A stretch of DNA of 64,000 nucleotides from NCBI GenBank assembly GCA_947462335.1, contig OX381720.1:64749946-64813945 (forward strand), read 5' to 3'. Position 1 is the stretch's first letter, and every line of letters starts with the position of its first letter. The notes below the pieces were generated by a model, which saw only the letters and a program-made list of their open reading frames with translations, searched no databases and was not told where the DNA came from. Origin of the DNA: Harmothoe impar. Its lineage: Eukaryota; Annelida; Polychaeta; Phyllodocida; Polynoidae. The translations under genes were made by a program, and so were the position numbers. Positions 31,943 to 42,411 of this stretch are shown here, one piece after another.

Positions 31943-32874
31943 CTGCTTGGTTTCAAGTAGCAAGTTTTATTGTGTAATCCTGTCAACTTGCAAATTGATA
32001 ATTTTTCATGAAAAATGACCAAATTCCCCTATTTCCCCCCATTTTTGCCTGCTTTCACCAATTTTCATCAATTTTCAAGTGACTATGCTACTTTGAATAG
32101 CTCTGTAGAGCTGAATAATTATCTAGATATAGTTAAAAGAAAAAAAGGACCTGAGGGAATGACACCTAGATTAATCTAAAATCATCAGAGCTGATGAAAA
32201 AAAAAAAGTCCATCCCATAATGCTGTTTAAAGAAAAAAGAATGTTTTTGTTCCGTATGGATAGAAATCTGATAGGAATATTAAATATGATCAATTCGGTG
32301 TATACTATGTATAGTCTACATATATGTGCCAAATAATGCACAGATGTGGATCCCTTGTAGTCCAGTGAACAAGGAGACCTTGACCCTGACCTGGGGCATA
32401 CAGAGCCAGCAGGCCAGGTAGGCTTAGTATAAACCTAAGTAATACATAATGACCAACAGTGACTAATCATACCGGTAGCATGATACTTCTATAATTATGG
32501 GGTAATTATAAACACAATGTAAAATGCAGGAGTAGGCCGACTGTGGCATTACAAGGTCACTGGCGGGAGGGACTATTGCCCCTGCGTTGTTCCACAGCAA
32601 ATAACGATATCGTTATCTTTTACAAATGCTATGATGACGATCTAATTTTGGTGATCGTTGCAAGTGTATTTCATACTAAATGCCATATCTATCCTAAGGA
32701 ATACTTGAGTAACGATTGCTTTTACAGATTTCATTATGAGCATCAATTTTGTAAGAGATTTCGACAATATCGTTACAATTTTTCTGTGCAACAACCTACT
32801 GGTGGTTAATACTAGTACTATCACATTAGTTCTTCACATTCAGGGGAGTATCTGCACATGATAAGTGTTTTCGC
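31943..32874. other. Non-coding spacer right of Element 1
   Basis: AT-rich unique-looking DNA; no gene supported. Confidence 0.5.
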
Positions 32875-33145
32875 ATGGGTATTGAAGAATTACAAATTGT
32901 ACCCTCTTTCAATTATTTAAATATCACTCTGTATGGTGAGTTTAAATATGACATTCATATTAAAGACATGAAACAGAAAATAGGTTACAAGATCATCCAG
33001 TTAACGCGCATAAGAAAATACATAAGCAAAGTGCAAGCAATAGACATCTACAAGTCAAAAGTGCTACCCTACTTTGACTATGGAGACATCCTGTATGATG
33101 GTACCTCCCACACCCTAACAGCAAAGCTACAAAGACTGCAGAATA
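32875..33145 (+). pseudogene. Non-LTR retrotransposon RT fragment (C-terminal part), interrupted
   Basis: Encodes about 90 residues typical of the thumb and post-polymerase part of a LINE reverse transcriptase (FNYLNITLYGEFKYDIHIKD, then IRKYISKVQAIDIYKSKVLPYFDYGDILYD, then LQRLQN). The upstream catalytic motifs are absent, so this is a 5'-truncated dead copy. The frame breaks exactly where a TA-flanked MITE begins. Beyond the MITE, at 34082, the same frame continues as RALAG, the residues expected after LQN, before a stop at about 34116. A CR1/Jockey-type origin is likely but not resolved. Confidence 0.75.
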
Positions 33146-33305
33146 GCAGAGGTTAGAGTTTCCCCTGCTGCTACGTCACAGTGTCTGGAGTGGGGGGCAA
33201 ACAAAGACCTCCACGTGGTTAGGTAGCTGCACCATAATAGCATCATTATAAAACGGTTATTCTATTTTATTACCTGTGTTGGAGTATAGGCTGCAGTTTT
33301 TACTA

Positions 33306-33895
33306 TTGTAGGGGCTTAGTAGTCCCCGCACCTGAGTGGTAGGCCCGCAGGGGTGGCCCGCTCAGGTAGTCACTGCGCCCCTCCCATACCGATCCAGTAA
33401 CGTGAGACACGGTCTATCTGATAGGACATGAGGATGTAGCTCAGTGGTAGAGCAGTCGCTTGGCAAGCGGAAGGCCCCGGGTTCGAGTCCCGGTGTCTCC
33501 GAAAAACGTCATTTTTGGAGAAACCGTGTCCCTCACACATGCGGAGACACCGAGCGCACTCGGTGAAAATGTTGGAAAGTCGGCAGGAAGCGTTCTAACT
33601 TGCTGGGGATTGGCCACCTGCTGGCGGTTGGTATTTGGAGGAGCAGGTAGTGAAGAGTCGGTCTCCAGTACGGGTAGTTGGATACGCAGTTAGAGACTTG
33701 GTTCCAACAATGATTGGCTGAATCGGTATGGTGAAGGATTACGCTAAAGCTGAGAGGGTGTAGTGTAGGGGCTTAGTAGTCCCCGCACCTGAGTGGTAGG
33801 CCCGCAGGGGTGGCCCGCTCAGGTAGTCACTGCGCCCCTCCCATACCGATCCAGTAACATGAGACACGGAGAAACCGTGTCCCTCACACTATGCT
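33306..33895. repeat. Direct repeat pair inside the MITE, one copy with a tRNA-like insert
   Basis: A block starting GTAGGGGCTTAGTAGTCCCC and running to GAGACACGG is repeated almost exactly. In both copies AGAAACCGTGTCCCTCACAC follows, but in copy 1 a ~112-bp segment with the tRNA-like sequence separates the two parts, while copy 2 (33766-33893) lacks it. Confidence 0.8.
33430..33501 (+). tRNA. tRNA-Ala-like sequence (anticodon GGC), probably a repeat-borne pseudogene
   Basis: Folds as a cloverleaf: acceptor GAGGATG/TGTCTCC (one A-C mismatch, wobble pairs), D arm GCTC-AGTGGTA-GAGC, anticodon arm GTCGC-TTGGCAA-GCGGA, T arm CCGGG-TTCGAGT-CCCGG. A-box and B-box promoters are intact, and a G3-U70 pair, the alanine identity element, is present. 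The anticodon would be GGC, which eukaryotic tRNA-Ala genes normally avoid, and the acceptor stem is weak. It sits inside a MITE repeat. A tRNA-derived SINE head or pseudogene is therefore more likely than a working gene. Confidence 0.55.
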
Positions 33896-34094
33896 GATAT
33901 ATTACATATGTAGGAGGGTACCGGAACCCATATTAATTTTACATCAATTTTGTATATGTTTATTCAACTGCAACTGGGTGAGATATGGTTAATATACCCT
34001 ATAAAACATCACCCACGTGGCTTTTGTTTGCCCCCACTGTTCTATTATTGGGTGCAATCTACAACTCTAACCTCTGCTATAGGGCACTAGCAGG

Positions 34095-34910
34095 ATGCAG
34101 TAATTCTACCTTGTGAGACCTTTAGCTGAAGCTGGTCCCTGTCATGAGTTTTAGGGGTCATAAACCTTTCACTTATATCCCTCTATTGTGGGTCCTTAGG
34201 TCATCTGTTCAGATTGGGGGAGCGGTTAGGACTCTGGCCTACCAATCAAAGGGTCATGAGTTCAAATCCATGTCTAGGCTTTTTTGTTCACACATAATTT
34301 TAACATGTATTTTTGGTAGGTCAAAAAATTGTGATAGTATACAATTCGGTTTTAAAGATCCTTTACACAAGATCAATATTTATAGTGTAATCTAAAATGG
34401 TTTTGAATCAGTTGTATTTGAACATTTCTCATGCCACCTGGTTGCATTGGGGGAGTGGTTAGGACACTGGCCAATCAATCCAGGGGTAATAGGTTCAAAT
34501 CCATGCCAAGGCAACATATCTTTTTTTATAGTTAGTAAGAAATAATAATATTATTTACAAAGAAAACCCAATGCAACAATACAAAACCATTTTAAATCTT
34601 AGATTTTAGGTGTTAAGGATCTTTACAACCAAGTTGTATACTGTCACATTTTTTGACCAACCAAAATACATCTTAAAATTGTGTGTGAACAAAATTGCCT
34701 TGACATGGATTGAACCCGTGATGCATGGATTGGTAGGTGAGAGTCCTAACCACTCCCCCAATCTGAACAGGTGAACTAAGGACCCACAATAGAGGCCTAT
34801 ACTTGAAAGGTTTATGACCCCTAAAACACCAAATTTCGGTCATGACAGGACCAGGTTCAGCTAAGCAGCAGGCTTCTATAGTTAGCAGAGGAAAGAGCAC
34901 TGGTACCAGA
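34095..34910. repeat. Inverted pair of tRNA-derived SINE-like repeats
   Basis: About 34095-34405 (plus) and 34555-34905 (minus) are diverged copies of one repeat. Shared landmarks are TAGGGGTCATAAACCTTTCA, CTATTGTGGGTCCTTAG, a tRNA-like head (GGGGGAGYGGTTAGGACTCT ... GGGTTCAA-TCC, A and B boxes), TTTTGTTCACACA-AATTTTAA and AAAATGGTTTTG. A third head with only the tRNA-like part lies between them at 34448-34505. The pair could form a ~300-bp RNA hairpin. Confidence 0.75.
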
Positions 34911-35177
34911 CAAGATGGCGCTGTACAGTGATCATCTAGCTAGTGCGGAATAGAGCCGGTCCCCGTGACTCCGTGACCTCACTGCTCCGCCGCCATGAGT
35001 TTAGATAAGACTCAAGAGATAAGATTGCGTTTTAGGCCAAGCCTAGCTATGTCATGTTACTTTCCATTGTTTCCATTATGATATCAGAAAACATTCATAC
35101 AATTTGGATATCTTCATTATAACTATTTGTATAGAAATAAATAATTTCCTAACATGTGGGTTTTTCATTTGTTCATT
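34911..35177. other. Short non-coding spacer
   Basis: No gene supported. Confidence 0.4.
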
Positions 35178-35182
35178 ATTGT

Positions 35183-35419
35183 GCCTCTACATGGGTAAAA
35201 ATCGACACAGGCGACAAGGCCCCTTTAAAAATCGACACGGCGACACGGCCCCTTCAAAAATCAACACGGCGACTAGGCCCCTTTAAAAATCGATCGACAC
35301 AGATATTTTTTATAAGGCCCTATATCATCAATATGCATAAAAATCGACACGACGACCTGGCACTCTTGCTAAAAATCGACATGGCAACATGGCCAAAAAG
35401 GTGGATACCAATGTAGAGG
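35183..35419. mobile_element. MITE-like element with internal GACACGGCGACACGG repeats
   Basis: Inverted ends GTGCCTCTACAT / ATGTAGAGGCAC, flanked on both sides by ATTATT. The interior is about six copies of AAAAATCGACACGGCGACAC, diverging to the right. Similar motifs (AAATTCGATACGACGACACG) occur inside Element 2 at about 44595-44650. Confidence 0.55.
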
Positions 35420-36840
35420 CACATTATTGGTAATAGTTTATAGGTTTATACTGGGTATTATTTTTTGGTGAAAATTTCTCACTCTCCCAAGCCTAATGTC
35501 TGACCTCCCCTGTGTGGTACCATGTACCGGGGGGGCCATGCATCAAGCCCTCTCTTATGGAGTTGAGTGGCTTTCCGCAAAAAAAGTTTATAGGTTTATA
35601 GGAAATCTTTAGTGGTCGGGTCTGGCGGTGTGGGACTGGGGTCCATATAGCTAGCAGAGGGGTGGAGTGGAAAGAACTTGCATTTTCACAAGCTTTGCAT
35701 TCAGTGAACTCTTAAGTACAAAAATATCGCAAACCCCATATAATTTCCCCGCAAATTGATTGACTTAAGACCTATAAAGCCCTAGTCACATCTTTCAGTG
35801 TCTGGTGATGAGTGGTCTCATGTAAGTACCGTTTGACAACTGTGACACAATTTTTATTATTCTGCCTAGTGATGAATAAAGCCATATCATTCTGTAAACA
35901 AAACATACATGTAAGGTTGGGGGAGCTCCTAGTCCCTGCACAACAGGCCTCACTGCAGAAATAGTTCGGAGCATACCATGTAAACGACCTGACGTTTGTT
36001 TTAAAGGAACATGCAATAAGAGTAATTTTCCGTATATGTTCAATGTCATTGGATTCCAGAATAAGGAGTCTTTTCATTAAGAACACTATGTGGATCATAA
36101 AATAAAGGGTCATTTTTTACTAGAAACTACATGCAGTAGAAACATCATGTGCTATTATTACATACTAGTGGTAATAGTAATACTTTCAAAATATTATTTA
36201 TTTTTAATGACATAAGCGGCCTCTACTAAAGTTAAGACTATTCAGACTGTCTTAAAAGTCTTATTAAGATAACGCTCTGAACGTCTGTCCTCTCACTTGG
36301 GAGAGCTAACCCGTGCATGCCATATGTAGTACAGATCTGAACGTTCAGTTATCGTGTGGCTGCTTTAAACAGTTGGAACATTTAGGAAAGGTCCTTATTC
36401 TTCTGAAACTAAAGCACAATATTATCTAAACACAACCCGCACAGAAATTCGATACTAGACTATTCAAATAACTGTTTTTGGCTTAAGGTGCAATCAATTC
36501 CCATTTAGAAATGAGACCAAGAGCATTGAGCGATTAGGGTAGATTCACCCGGACTTGGACACACACCTTGAGACTGACAATTGATTCCCTGGCTACTAAA
36601 TATCATTCTATTTATATATATTTATTTGTGAATAAAGCCAAGGTTCAACTGTTATTCTCTCCAAAAGAATACGGTAGAAGTCGTAATGGTACATGAATAC
36701 CCTCAAATCTCACTGTCCGCCCCAGGGAATGTGTCCAACTTATGATGAATCTACCCTACATCGAATATAGCAAACAAACAGGAGGGAACCTTTTTGAGAA
36801 GTCGGTGTTGTCCACTGAATACAATTTGTTTATGGTATAT
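35420..36840. other. Non-coding spacer left of Element 2
   Basis: AT-rich, unique-looking DNA; no gene supported. Confidence 0.5.
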
Positions 36841-36846
36841 CATAGT

Positions 36847-37390
36847 AGTAGTATAGTATGTATCGGAACGGGACTATAGTTAACTACTGTTTATTACTCA
36901 ATCGACATGCAGCCAATCAGAGGCCTCCATTTGGTCACGTGACCCCCTCATTTGCATAATTACGTAATAGGCCACGCCCCCTCATTTGCATAATTACGTA
37001 ATAGACCACGCCCCCTTGATCACCAGCCAATCAGAGGCTTCCATTTGGTCACGTGACCCCCTCATTTGCATAATAGGCCACGCCCCCTTGATCACGTGAC
37101 CCTTTCATTTGCATAATAAGCCACGCCCTCTTGATCACCAGCCAATCAGAGGTCGCCATTTGGTCACGCGACCCCCTCATTTGCATAATAGACCGTGCCC
37201 CCTTGATCACGTGACCCCTTCATTGACATGATAGACCACAACAACATCACGTGACTATCTTTGTTTGTAAACAACACCACGTGGCTCTCTTTGTTTGTAA
37301 ACAACACCACGTGGCTCTCTTGTTTGTAAATAAGACCTACTAAGTTTAGGCATAGGTAACAGCAGTGTTTGTAAATAACGCCTACTATGT
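36847..37390 (+). repeat. Element 2 left terminal inverted repeat
   Basis: The outer ~170 bp matches the right TIR closely; farther in, the two are mosaics of the same sub-repeats. It contains five ATTTGCAT octamers, TTACGTAA (PAR-bZIP-like), CCACGCCC (KLF/Sp-like), AGCCAATCAG, GTCACGTGACC and, innermost, GTAAACAA forkhead-like motifs (37268-37300). Confidence 0.85.
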
Positions 37391-37392
37391 TT

Positions 37393-38604
37393 TCAGTCAT
37401 AGGTGTCTAGAGCAGCAGCAGCAGCAGCATCTTCAGCAGCAGCAGCAGCGGCAGCCGCGTCATAAGTGTCTAGAGCAGTAGCCACGTCATAGATGACTAG
37501 TGCAGCAGCAGCAGCAGCATCTTCAGCAGCAGCAGCAGCAGCAGCAGCATCATAGGTGTCTAGAGCAGGAGTAGCAGGAGTGTCATAGGTGTCTAGAGCA
37601 GTGGCAGCAGCAGCAGCAGCAGCATCATAGGTGTCTAGAGCAGGAGTAGCAGGAGCGTCATAGGTGTCTAGAGCAGTGGCAGCAGCAGCAGCAGCAGCAT
37701 CATAGGTGTCTAGAGCAGGAGTAGCAGGAGCGTCATAGGTGTCTAGAGCAGTGGCAGCAGCAGTAGCAGCAGCGGCAGCAGCAGTAGCAGCAGCAGCATC
37801 AACAGTAGCTTCAGCAAAAGCAGCAGCAGCCGCGTCATAGGTGTCTAGAGCAGCGGCAGCAGCATCTTCAGCAGCAGCAGTAGCAGCAGCGGCAGCAGTA
37901 TCTTCAGCAGCAGCAGCGTCATAGGTGTCTAGAGCAGCAGCGTCATAGGTGTCTAGAGCATCAGCCGCAGCAGCAGCAGCATCTTCAGCAGCAGCAGCAG
38001 CGGCAGCAGCAGCCTCATCAGCAGCAGTAGCAGCAGCAGCAGCAACATCTTGAGCATCAACAGCATCTTCAGCAAAAGCAGAAGCCCGTAACTTAGCATC
38101 ATGGGCATCAGTCATAGCCGTAACAGCGACACTGCGACTAGCATAAGCAAAACAGGCTATTTTTTTAGCAGCTGTACAAGCATTAATAGCATTAGCCCTA
38201 GCAGCAGCCGCAACAGCGACACTTTTAGCAGACGTTGCAGCATCAGTAGCAGCAGCATCGGTAGCAAGAGCGGAAACAGTAGCAAAAAGATTAGCAGCAC
38301 GAGCAGCAGCGGCGAGAGTAACAGCAACGTTGTTAGCAGCATTGGCAACTTCGTATGCTACATGTGTAGCACGAACAGCGATACGAGCTTCACGTTTTGC
38401 ACGAGCAGCAGCATTAGCTGCAGAAGTAGCCCTCACACTTTCCAGCCACCCGTACGAATCTTGATAAAAACCAACCTCCACCTTGCTACTTGTTGACTCA
38501 TCAGTAAACATGGACGTCTCCTCATGTGGTGTTGTCGCGGCTCTGTAGTAGTGTTGGGATTGCTCACATTCGGTAGAACGTAGAGTGATTCCTGATGACG
38601 CCAT
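37393..38604 (-). CDS. Alanine-rich repeat protein of Element 2
   Basis: 403 residues, intact, with a good start context (CAGCATGG). Residues 1-60 are of ordinary composition (MASSGITLRS, FYQDSYGWLESVRA). From about 62 it becomes an Ala-dominated, mostly helical sequence (AARAKREARIAVRATHVAYEVANAA). The last ~200 residues are (A)n runs punctuated by ALDTYDA, repeated about ten times. The DNA repeats are codon-based (GCTGCTGC and CTAGACACCTATGA units), so expansion has shaped it. I recognise no family. Ala-rich low complexity also marks the PC4-like protein of Element 1, but no homologous domain is visible. The frame ends almost at the TIR. A structural or disordered protein is possible. Confidence 0.55.
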   Translation of the reverse strand: MASSGITLRSTECEQSQHYYRAATTPHEETSMFTDESTSSKVEVGFYQDSYGWLESVRATSAANAAARAKREARIAVRATHVAYEVANAANNVAVTLAAAARAANLFATVSALATDAAATDAATSAKSVAVAAAARANAINACTAAKKIACFAYASRSVAVTAMTDAHDAKLRASAFAEDAVDAQDVAAAAATAADEAAAAAAAAAEDAAAAAADALDTYDAAALDTYDAAAAEDTAAAAATAAAEDAAAAALDTYDAAAAAFAEATVDAAAATAAAAAATAAATALDTYDAPATPALDTYDAAAAAAATALDTYDAPATPALDTYDAAAAAAATALDTYDTPATPALDTYDAAAAAAAAEDAAAAAALVIYDVATALDTYDAAAAAAAAEDAAAAAALDTYD

Positions 38605-38639
38605 GCTGAAGGTGGTTGAAGAAGTGTGTGGGACTCATG

Positions 38640-39500
38640 TTTCACTCTCGCTTATGTACTAGGCTCCGAGATAAGCTTCTTAACTCAGGAGGAAAACTCT
38701 CACTAGGAAGGCGACCGGCTGTCTACCTGTGTAGGCGCGGGTTCGTTACATCTTTAATCCTGTTCGACCCTCCGAGGAAATACATGAAAAAAACAAAAGA
38801 CTCGAATCCGCAGACAGTAGGAAGCTATAAGGAGCTTAACTCGTGTTTGATTTAAGCTGTCTACCACACGCACGCGCTTGTAGTCACAGCTAGAGTGGCA
38901 GACTTCTGTCCGCCCGCTGGCGCATGACAATCGACTTTAGACACCCCCTGTAGTTTGTTTTTTTGCATACACAGTTGACTAGCATCTTAAGCTCTTACTC
39001 AGCTATAAGCCCATATACATGTAACGCGCATTACTCTTCTTTATGGTAATTATCAGATCGATTTAAGGGTGGAAAGGGCTTAGGTGATGTAGATCCCTCT
39101 CTAGCTGAAAACAGGCTTAGACTATAGCATGTAGGCAGCTGGCCGCGTTAAACATCCCTGTAGTTTTTTGTATACACTCTCGATCCCCTCTCTAGGTGAA
39201 AACAAAAGCTTAGAAGATGAGGTGATCCGGCCACCGGCTGGCGCGTCACACCGGGCGTTAATCACCCCCTGTAGGCTTTGTATACGCTCTCTAGGTGAAA
39301 AACAAAAAAGCTCCCTCCACGGGCTGGCGCGTCACACCTGTCGTTAAAACGCCCCCTGGAGTCTTAGTATACACAGGTGCCCCGCCTTATCTATTCACCA
39401 GCTATAAGCCCATATACGTGTACATGCGATTTTTGATACCCTCTCTGGAATAGGGTGGGGCTCAAGGTGAAAACAAGATTAGTCCATTCGCTCTCTCAGC
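38640..39500. repeat. Upstream region with repeated promoter-like blocks
   Basis: Three diverged copies of a block containing CTCTCTAGGTGAAAACAAAA, GGCTGGCGCGTCACACC and CACCCCCTGTAG (about 38920-39400). It parallels the triplicated intergenic block of Element 1, which shares TTTCAGCTGGATCCCT-like wording. No gene is seen. Confidence 0.5.
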
Positions 39501-39508
39501 TATATAAA
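39501..39508 (+). promoter_or_regulatory. TATA box in Element 2
   Basis: TATATAAA in CAGCTATATAAAGAGCC, about 70-80 bases upstream of ATG codons at 39569 and 39580. Confidence 0.5.
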
Positions 39509-39579
39509 GAGCCTCAATTGTTCTTGCAACAGCACTTCACCACCGGTACACTATCAGTCACGAGGCAGATGTTTGCGGC

Positions 39580-39615
39580 ATGGGTCATACAGGTTACCTA
39601 CTAATAGCGGTTTGG
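39580..39615 (+). CDS. Possible short first exon
   Basis: After the TATA box an ATG opens 12 codons (MGHTGYLLIAVW) that end at TGG|GTGAGT, a strong donor. The hydrophobic stretch could begin a signal peptide. No downstream exon was identified, and an alternative ATG at 39569 reads in another frame. Confidence 0.2.
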
Positions 39616-40255
39616 GTGAGTAGATCACTTTTTTTCCCCTAAAAAACCAAAAAAAAAACCCCACTTATGACTCAGGTATGTATATGTAGCACTGTTAGTG
39701 TAAGTACACAGTAGAATCTACTGTACTATAGACTCGGCCCTCTGAAGACGGCGGAGCGCGTTAATGCGCGGGTCTGTGGCGGCGTCACTTGTTTTTTATT
39801 CTAACTAAAAAGTCAGAAGTCGATCTACGACCTATCAAAGACAAATTTGTGATAAGTTCAAACTAAATAAGAGACAGTTTGAGCGTCTCTTAGTCGCTGT
39901 CAAAGATGCGAATAACGAACGCGCTGAGGGCGGGGTTCAGGTCACGTATAGTTCCTTGCTCTTTCGTCAGATGGCGCCACAATAGGGGATTTGTACATTC
40001 CTACGATGCTCGCGAACATTTCAACGCATAATGAGCTATATAGGCAACAAAGTGTGCTTCTGAATATATTAAAATATAAAAACAATTCAATATTGTGTAT
40101 TTCTGATAGAAATGAGGCAGTTTCTTTGAATACCAACTAAACTATAGCGAGATGAAAAATACCACACCATATCTAAGGCTTTATAAAAGATACATAGGCA
40201 GAAACTCTCGCCGAGTCGGTAATCTGAAAAACGAACCAACTCGTTGTGCCACAAG

Positions 40256-40470
40256 GGCCCCCACCCAACGGGGGCCTTTTGAGCTCAGTCATGTTGTTTC
40301 TCAACACTAGGTGTAATTAATTACGCCCATGTTGAGTAGCATCTACTAACCAACTGACAGTGTCAGTTGGTTGGCCCCTCTTTAGGGGCCACACAATAAA
40401 TAAAGAATAGAGACCTAAGGGAACGTTCACAAACGTCCACCCTTCCTACGGGGTGGGTGGGTCTTTGGGT
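40256..40470. ncRNA. Cluster of strong hairpins, possible structured RNA
   Basis: Consecutive perfect or near-perfect stems: GGCCCCC/GGGGGCC then TTTT (40256-40280); CTCAACA/TGTTGAG (40300-40336); ACCAACTGACA/TGTCAGTTGGT (40349-40371); GGCCCCT-CTTT-AGGGGCC (40373-40390), followed by ACACAATAAA; and CCACCC/GGGTGG (about 40438-40470). Such density is not expected by chance. The fourth stem resembles a histone 3' stem-loop with one extra pair, followed by a polyadenylation signal at 40395-40400. The producing gene is unknown. Confidence 0.45.
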
Positions 40471-40656
40471 TTAGTGACAAAACAGCGACATGTCAGCTCT
40501 CTTTTTTTTTTCCAAGTCTACATATTATTTATGATTAAAAAATTAAAAAAAAAAAACCACGATAATAAAGTGCGCTGATCAAAAACTGAATAGAAAAATA
40601 ACCAAAAATAGGTTGGTAGCTGATCGGTCGTTGTCACACGGTGCAGAAAATTTACT

Positions 40657-41930
40657 GCATATCGGACCAGGGGATAGTCTGGCAGCGACCCGCCACCCCG
40701 TTCACAAGCTGTGTACAGCACCCCGTTTCTCTTTGTCCATATTGGCTAAAAAAAAACAGGACATTGTTGACTTGGCTATTTTACCCGTCTGGGTCTTATT
40801 ATTTAAACACCTCGTGTTGACCCTGTGGGGCAGCGGGTACATGGAATAAACGTGTCCAAGTGCACGCTATCTAACACATAACCGAAGGTTACTGAGTTAT
40901 GTAATAATAGTTATGTAATAATAACTGACCTATGAGGTCGCCAGTCAGTTTGCCGTGATTATTTTGACACACTCTCAGTTACTCGTAGCACATCTAATAC
41001 ATAATTAGACTCAGCCTCATATAAGACAGTCTCGGCCACGCAGGCTGCATATCGGACCAGGGAGATAGTCTGGCAGTGACCCACCAGCCCGTCCACAACC
41101 TGTGTACAGCACCCCGTGTCTCTTTGTCCATATTGGCTAAAAAAAACTAAAAAAAACAGGTCATTGTTGACTTTGGCTATTTTACCCGTCTGGGTCTTAT
41201 TATTTAAATCACCTCGTCTTGACCCTGTGGGGCAGTGGGTATATGGAATAACCGTGTCCAAGTGTACTCTATCTAACACATAACCAAAGGTTACTGAGTT
41301 ATGTAATAATAACCACCCTATGATCCTATGAAGGCGCTAGTCAGTTTGCCGTGATTATTTTGACATACTCTCAGTTACTCGTAGGGTATCTAATACATAG
41401 TTAGACTCAGCATCATATAAGACAGGCTCGGCCACGCCGGCTGCATATCGGACCAGGGAGATAGTCTGGCAGTGACCCACCAGCCCGTCCACAACCTGTG
41501 TACAGCACCCCGTGTCTCTTTGTCCATATTGGCTAAAAAAAAAAAACCAAAAAAAAACAAAACAGGTCATTGTTGACTTTGGCTATTTTACCCGTCTGGG
41601 TCTTATTATTTAAATCACCTCGTCTTGACCCTGTGGGGCAGTGGGTATATGGAATAACCGTGTCCAAGTGTACTCTATCTAACACATAACCAAAGGTTAC
41701 TGAGTTATGTAATAATAACCACCCTATGATCCTATGAAGACGCCAGGCAGTTTGCCGTGATTATTTTGACATACTCTCAGTTACTCGTAGGGTATCTAAT
41801 ACATAGTTAGACTCAGCATCATATAAGACAGGCTCGGCCGCGCCAGCCGCATATCGTACCAGAGGGATAGTCTGGCAGCAACCCGCCATCCCGTCTACAA
41901 TCTGTGTACAGCAGTCTGGACCAGACCACC
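40657..41930. repeat. Three and a half tandem ~400-bp repeats in Element 2
   Basis: Units begin GCATATCGGACCAGG at about 40657, 41047, 41443 and 41849 (periods about 390-406). Each carries GTCTCTTTGTCCATATTGGCTAAAAAA, a poly-A-rich interruption and TTTGCCGTGATTATTTTGAC. The minus strand of each unit has a similar open frame (QYGQRDTGCCTQVVDGLVGHCQTISLVRYAA...). That conservation may simply reflect recent duplication. Confidence 0.8.
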
Positions 41931-42410
41931 AACTCTGGGTATAGCATTCTGGATGCCTGTAGCAAGACTGGATCTAACCCTTTAATAGTCGCATAGCGCT
42001 TTAATATGCAGTGCCCGTTGTCGTCATAAGTCATGAATGCGGCACTCAGAGTTCCTCACCAGGGCTGCATGCATGCATACACTGGCATATCGACAAAGGG
42101 CGTAGCGCATTAAAGCACTATTGCCACCTTTAGCATTAAAGCGCTGAGGGTTTTATTTTTTTGATAGTGTAGAAACCAATATCTGTCTAATTAAACCCCT
42201 TATCAGTGCTGTTTTTTTTCACATACAAAAAGAATTAGGTAATGGCGCTGCAGTACTCTGAAAAGCGGTGGCGGTGAATTTCCATTTAGATCTTGAAAAG
42301 GGGGGCGGTCAGATGTCGTCAAGGCTCTGATAAGTAGGGCAGTTAAAATCATATGATTACATTGAGCTAATTTTCTTGCTGAAAGGAATGAATAATTGTA
42401 TTTGTATAAA

Positions 42411-42411
<1 letters not shown>

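Larger units (their letters stand above)
33146..34079. mobile_element. 934-bp MITE inserted in the RT fragment
   Basis: Ends are inverted repeats GCAGAGGTTAGAGTT / ACTCTAACCTCTGC, with further mirrored blocks inside (GTGGGGGCAAACAAA and CCACGTGG). TA flanks both sides (33144-33145, 34080-34081), and removing the insert restores the RT reading frame. No transposase. It contains two copies of a ~105-bp block (33306-33412, 33766-33870), the first followed by a tRNA-like sequence. Confidence 0.75.

Noticed and set aside
34144..34395. 83-residue frame
   Set aside because: Lies wholly within a SINE-like repeat.
40373..40390. True histone 3' stem-loop
   Set aside because: The stem is one pair longer, the loop is CTTT and the 3' flank does not match the histone downstream element; no histone gene is nearby.
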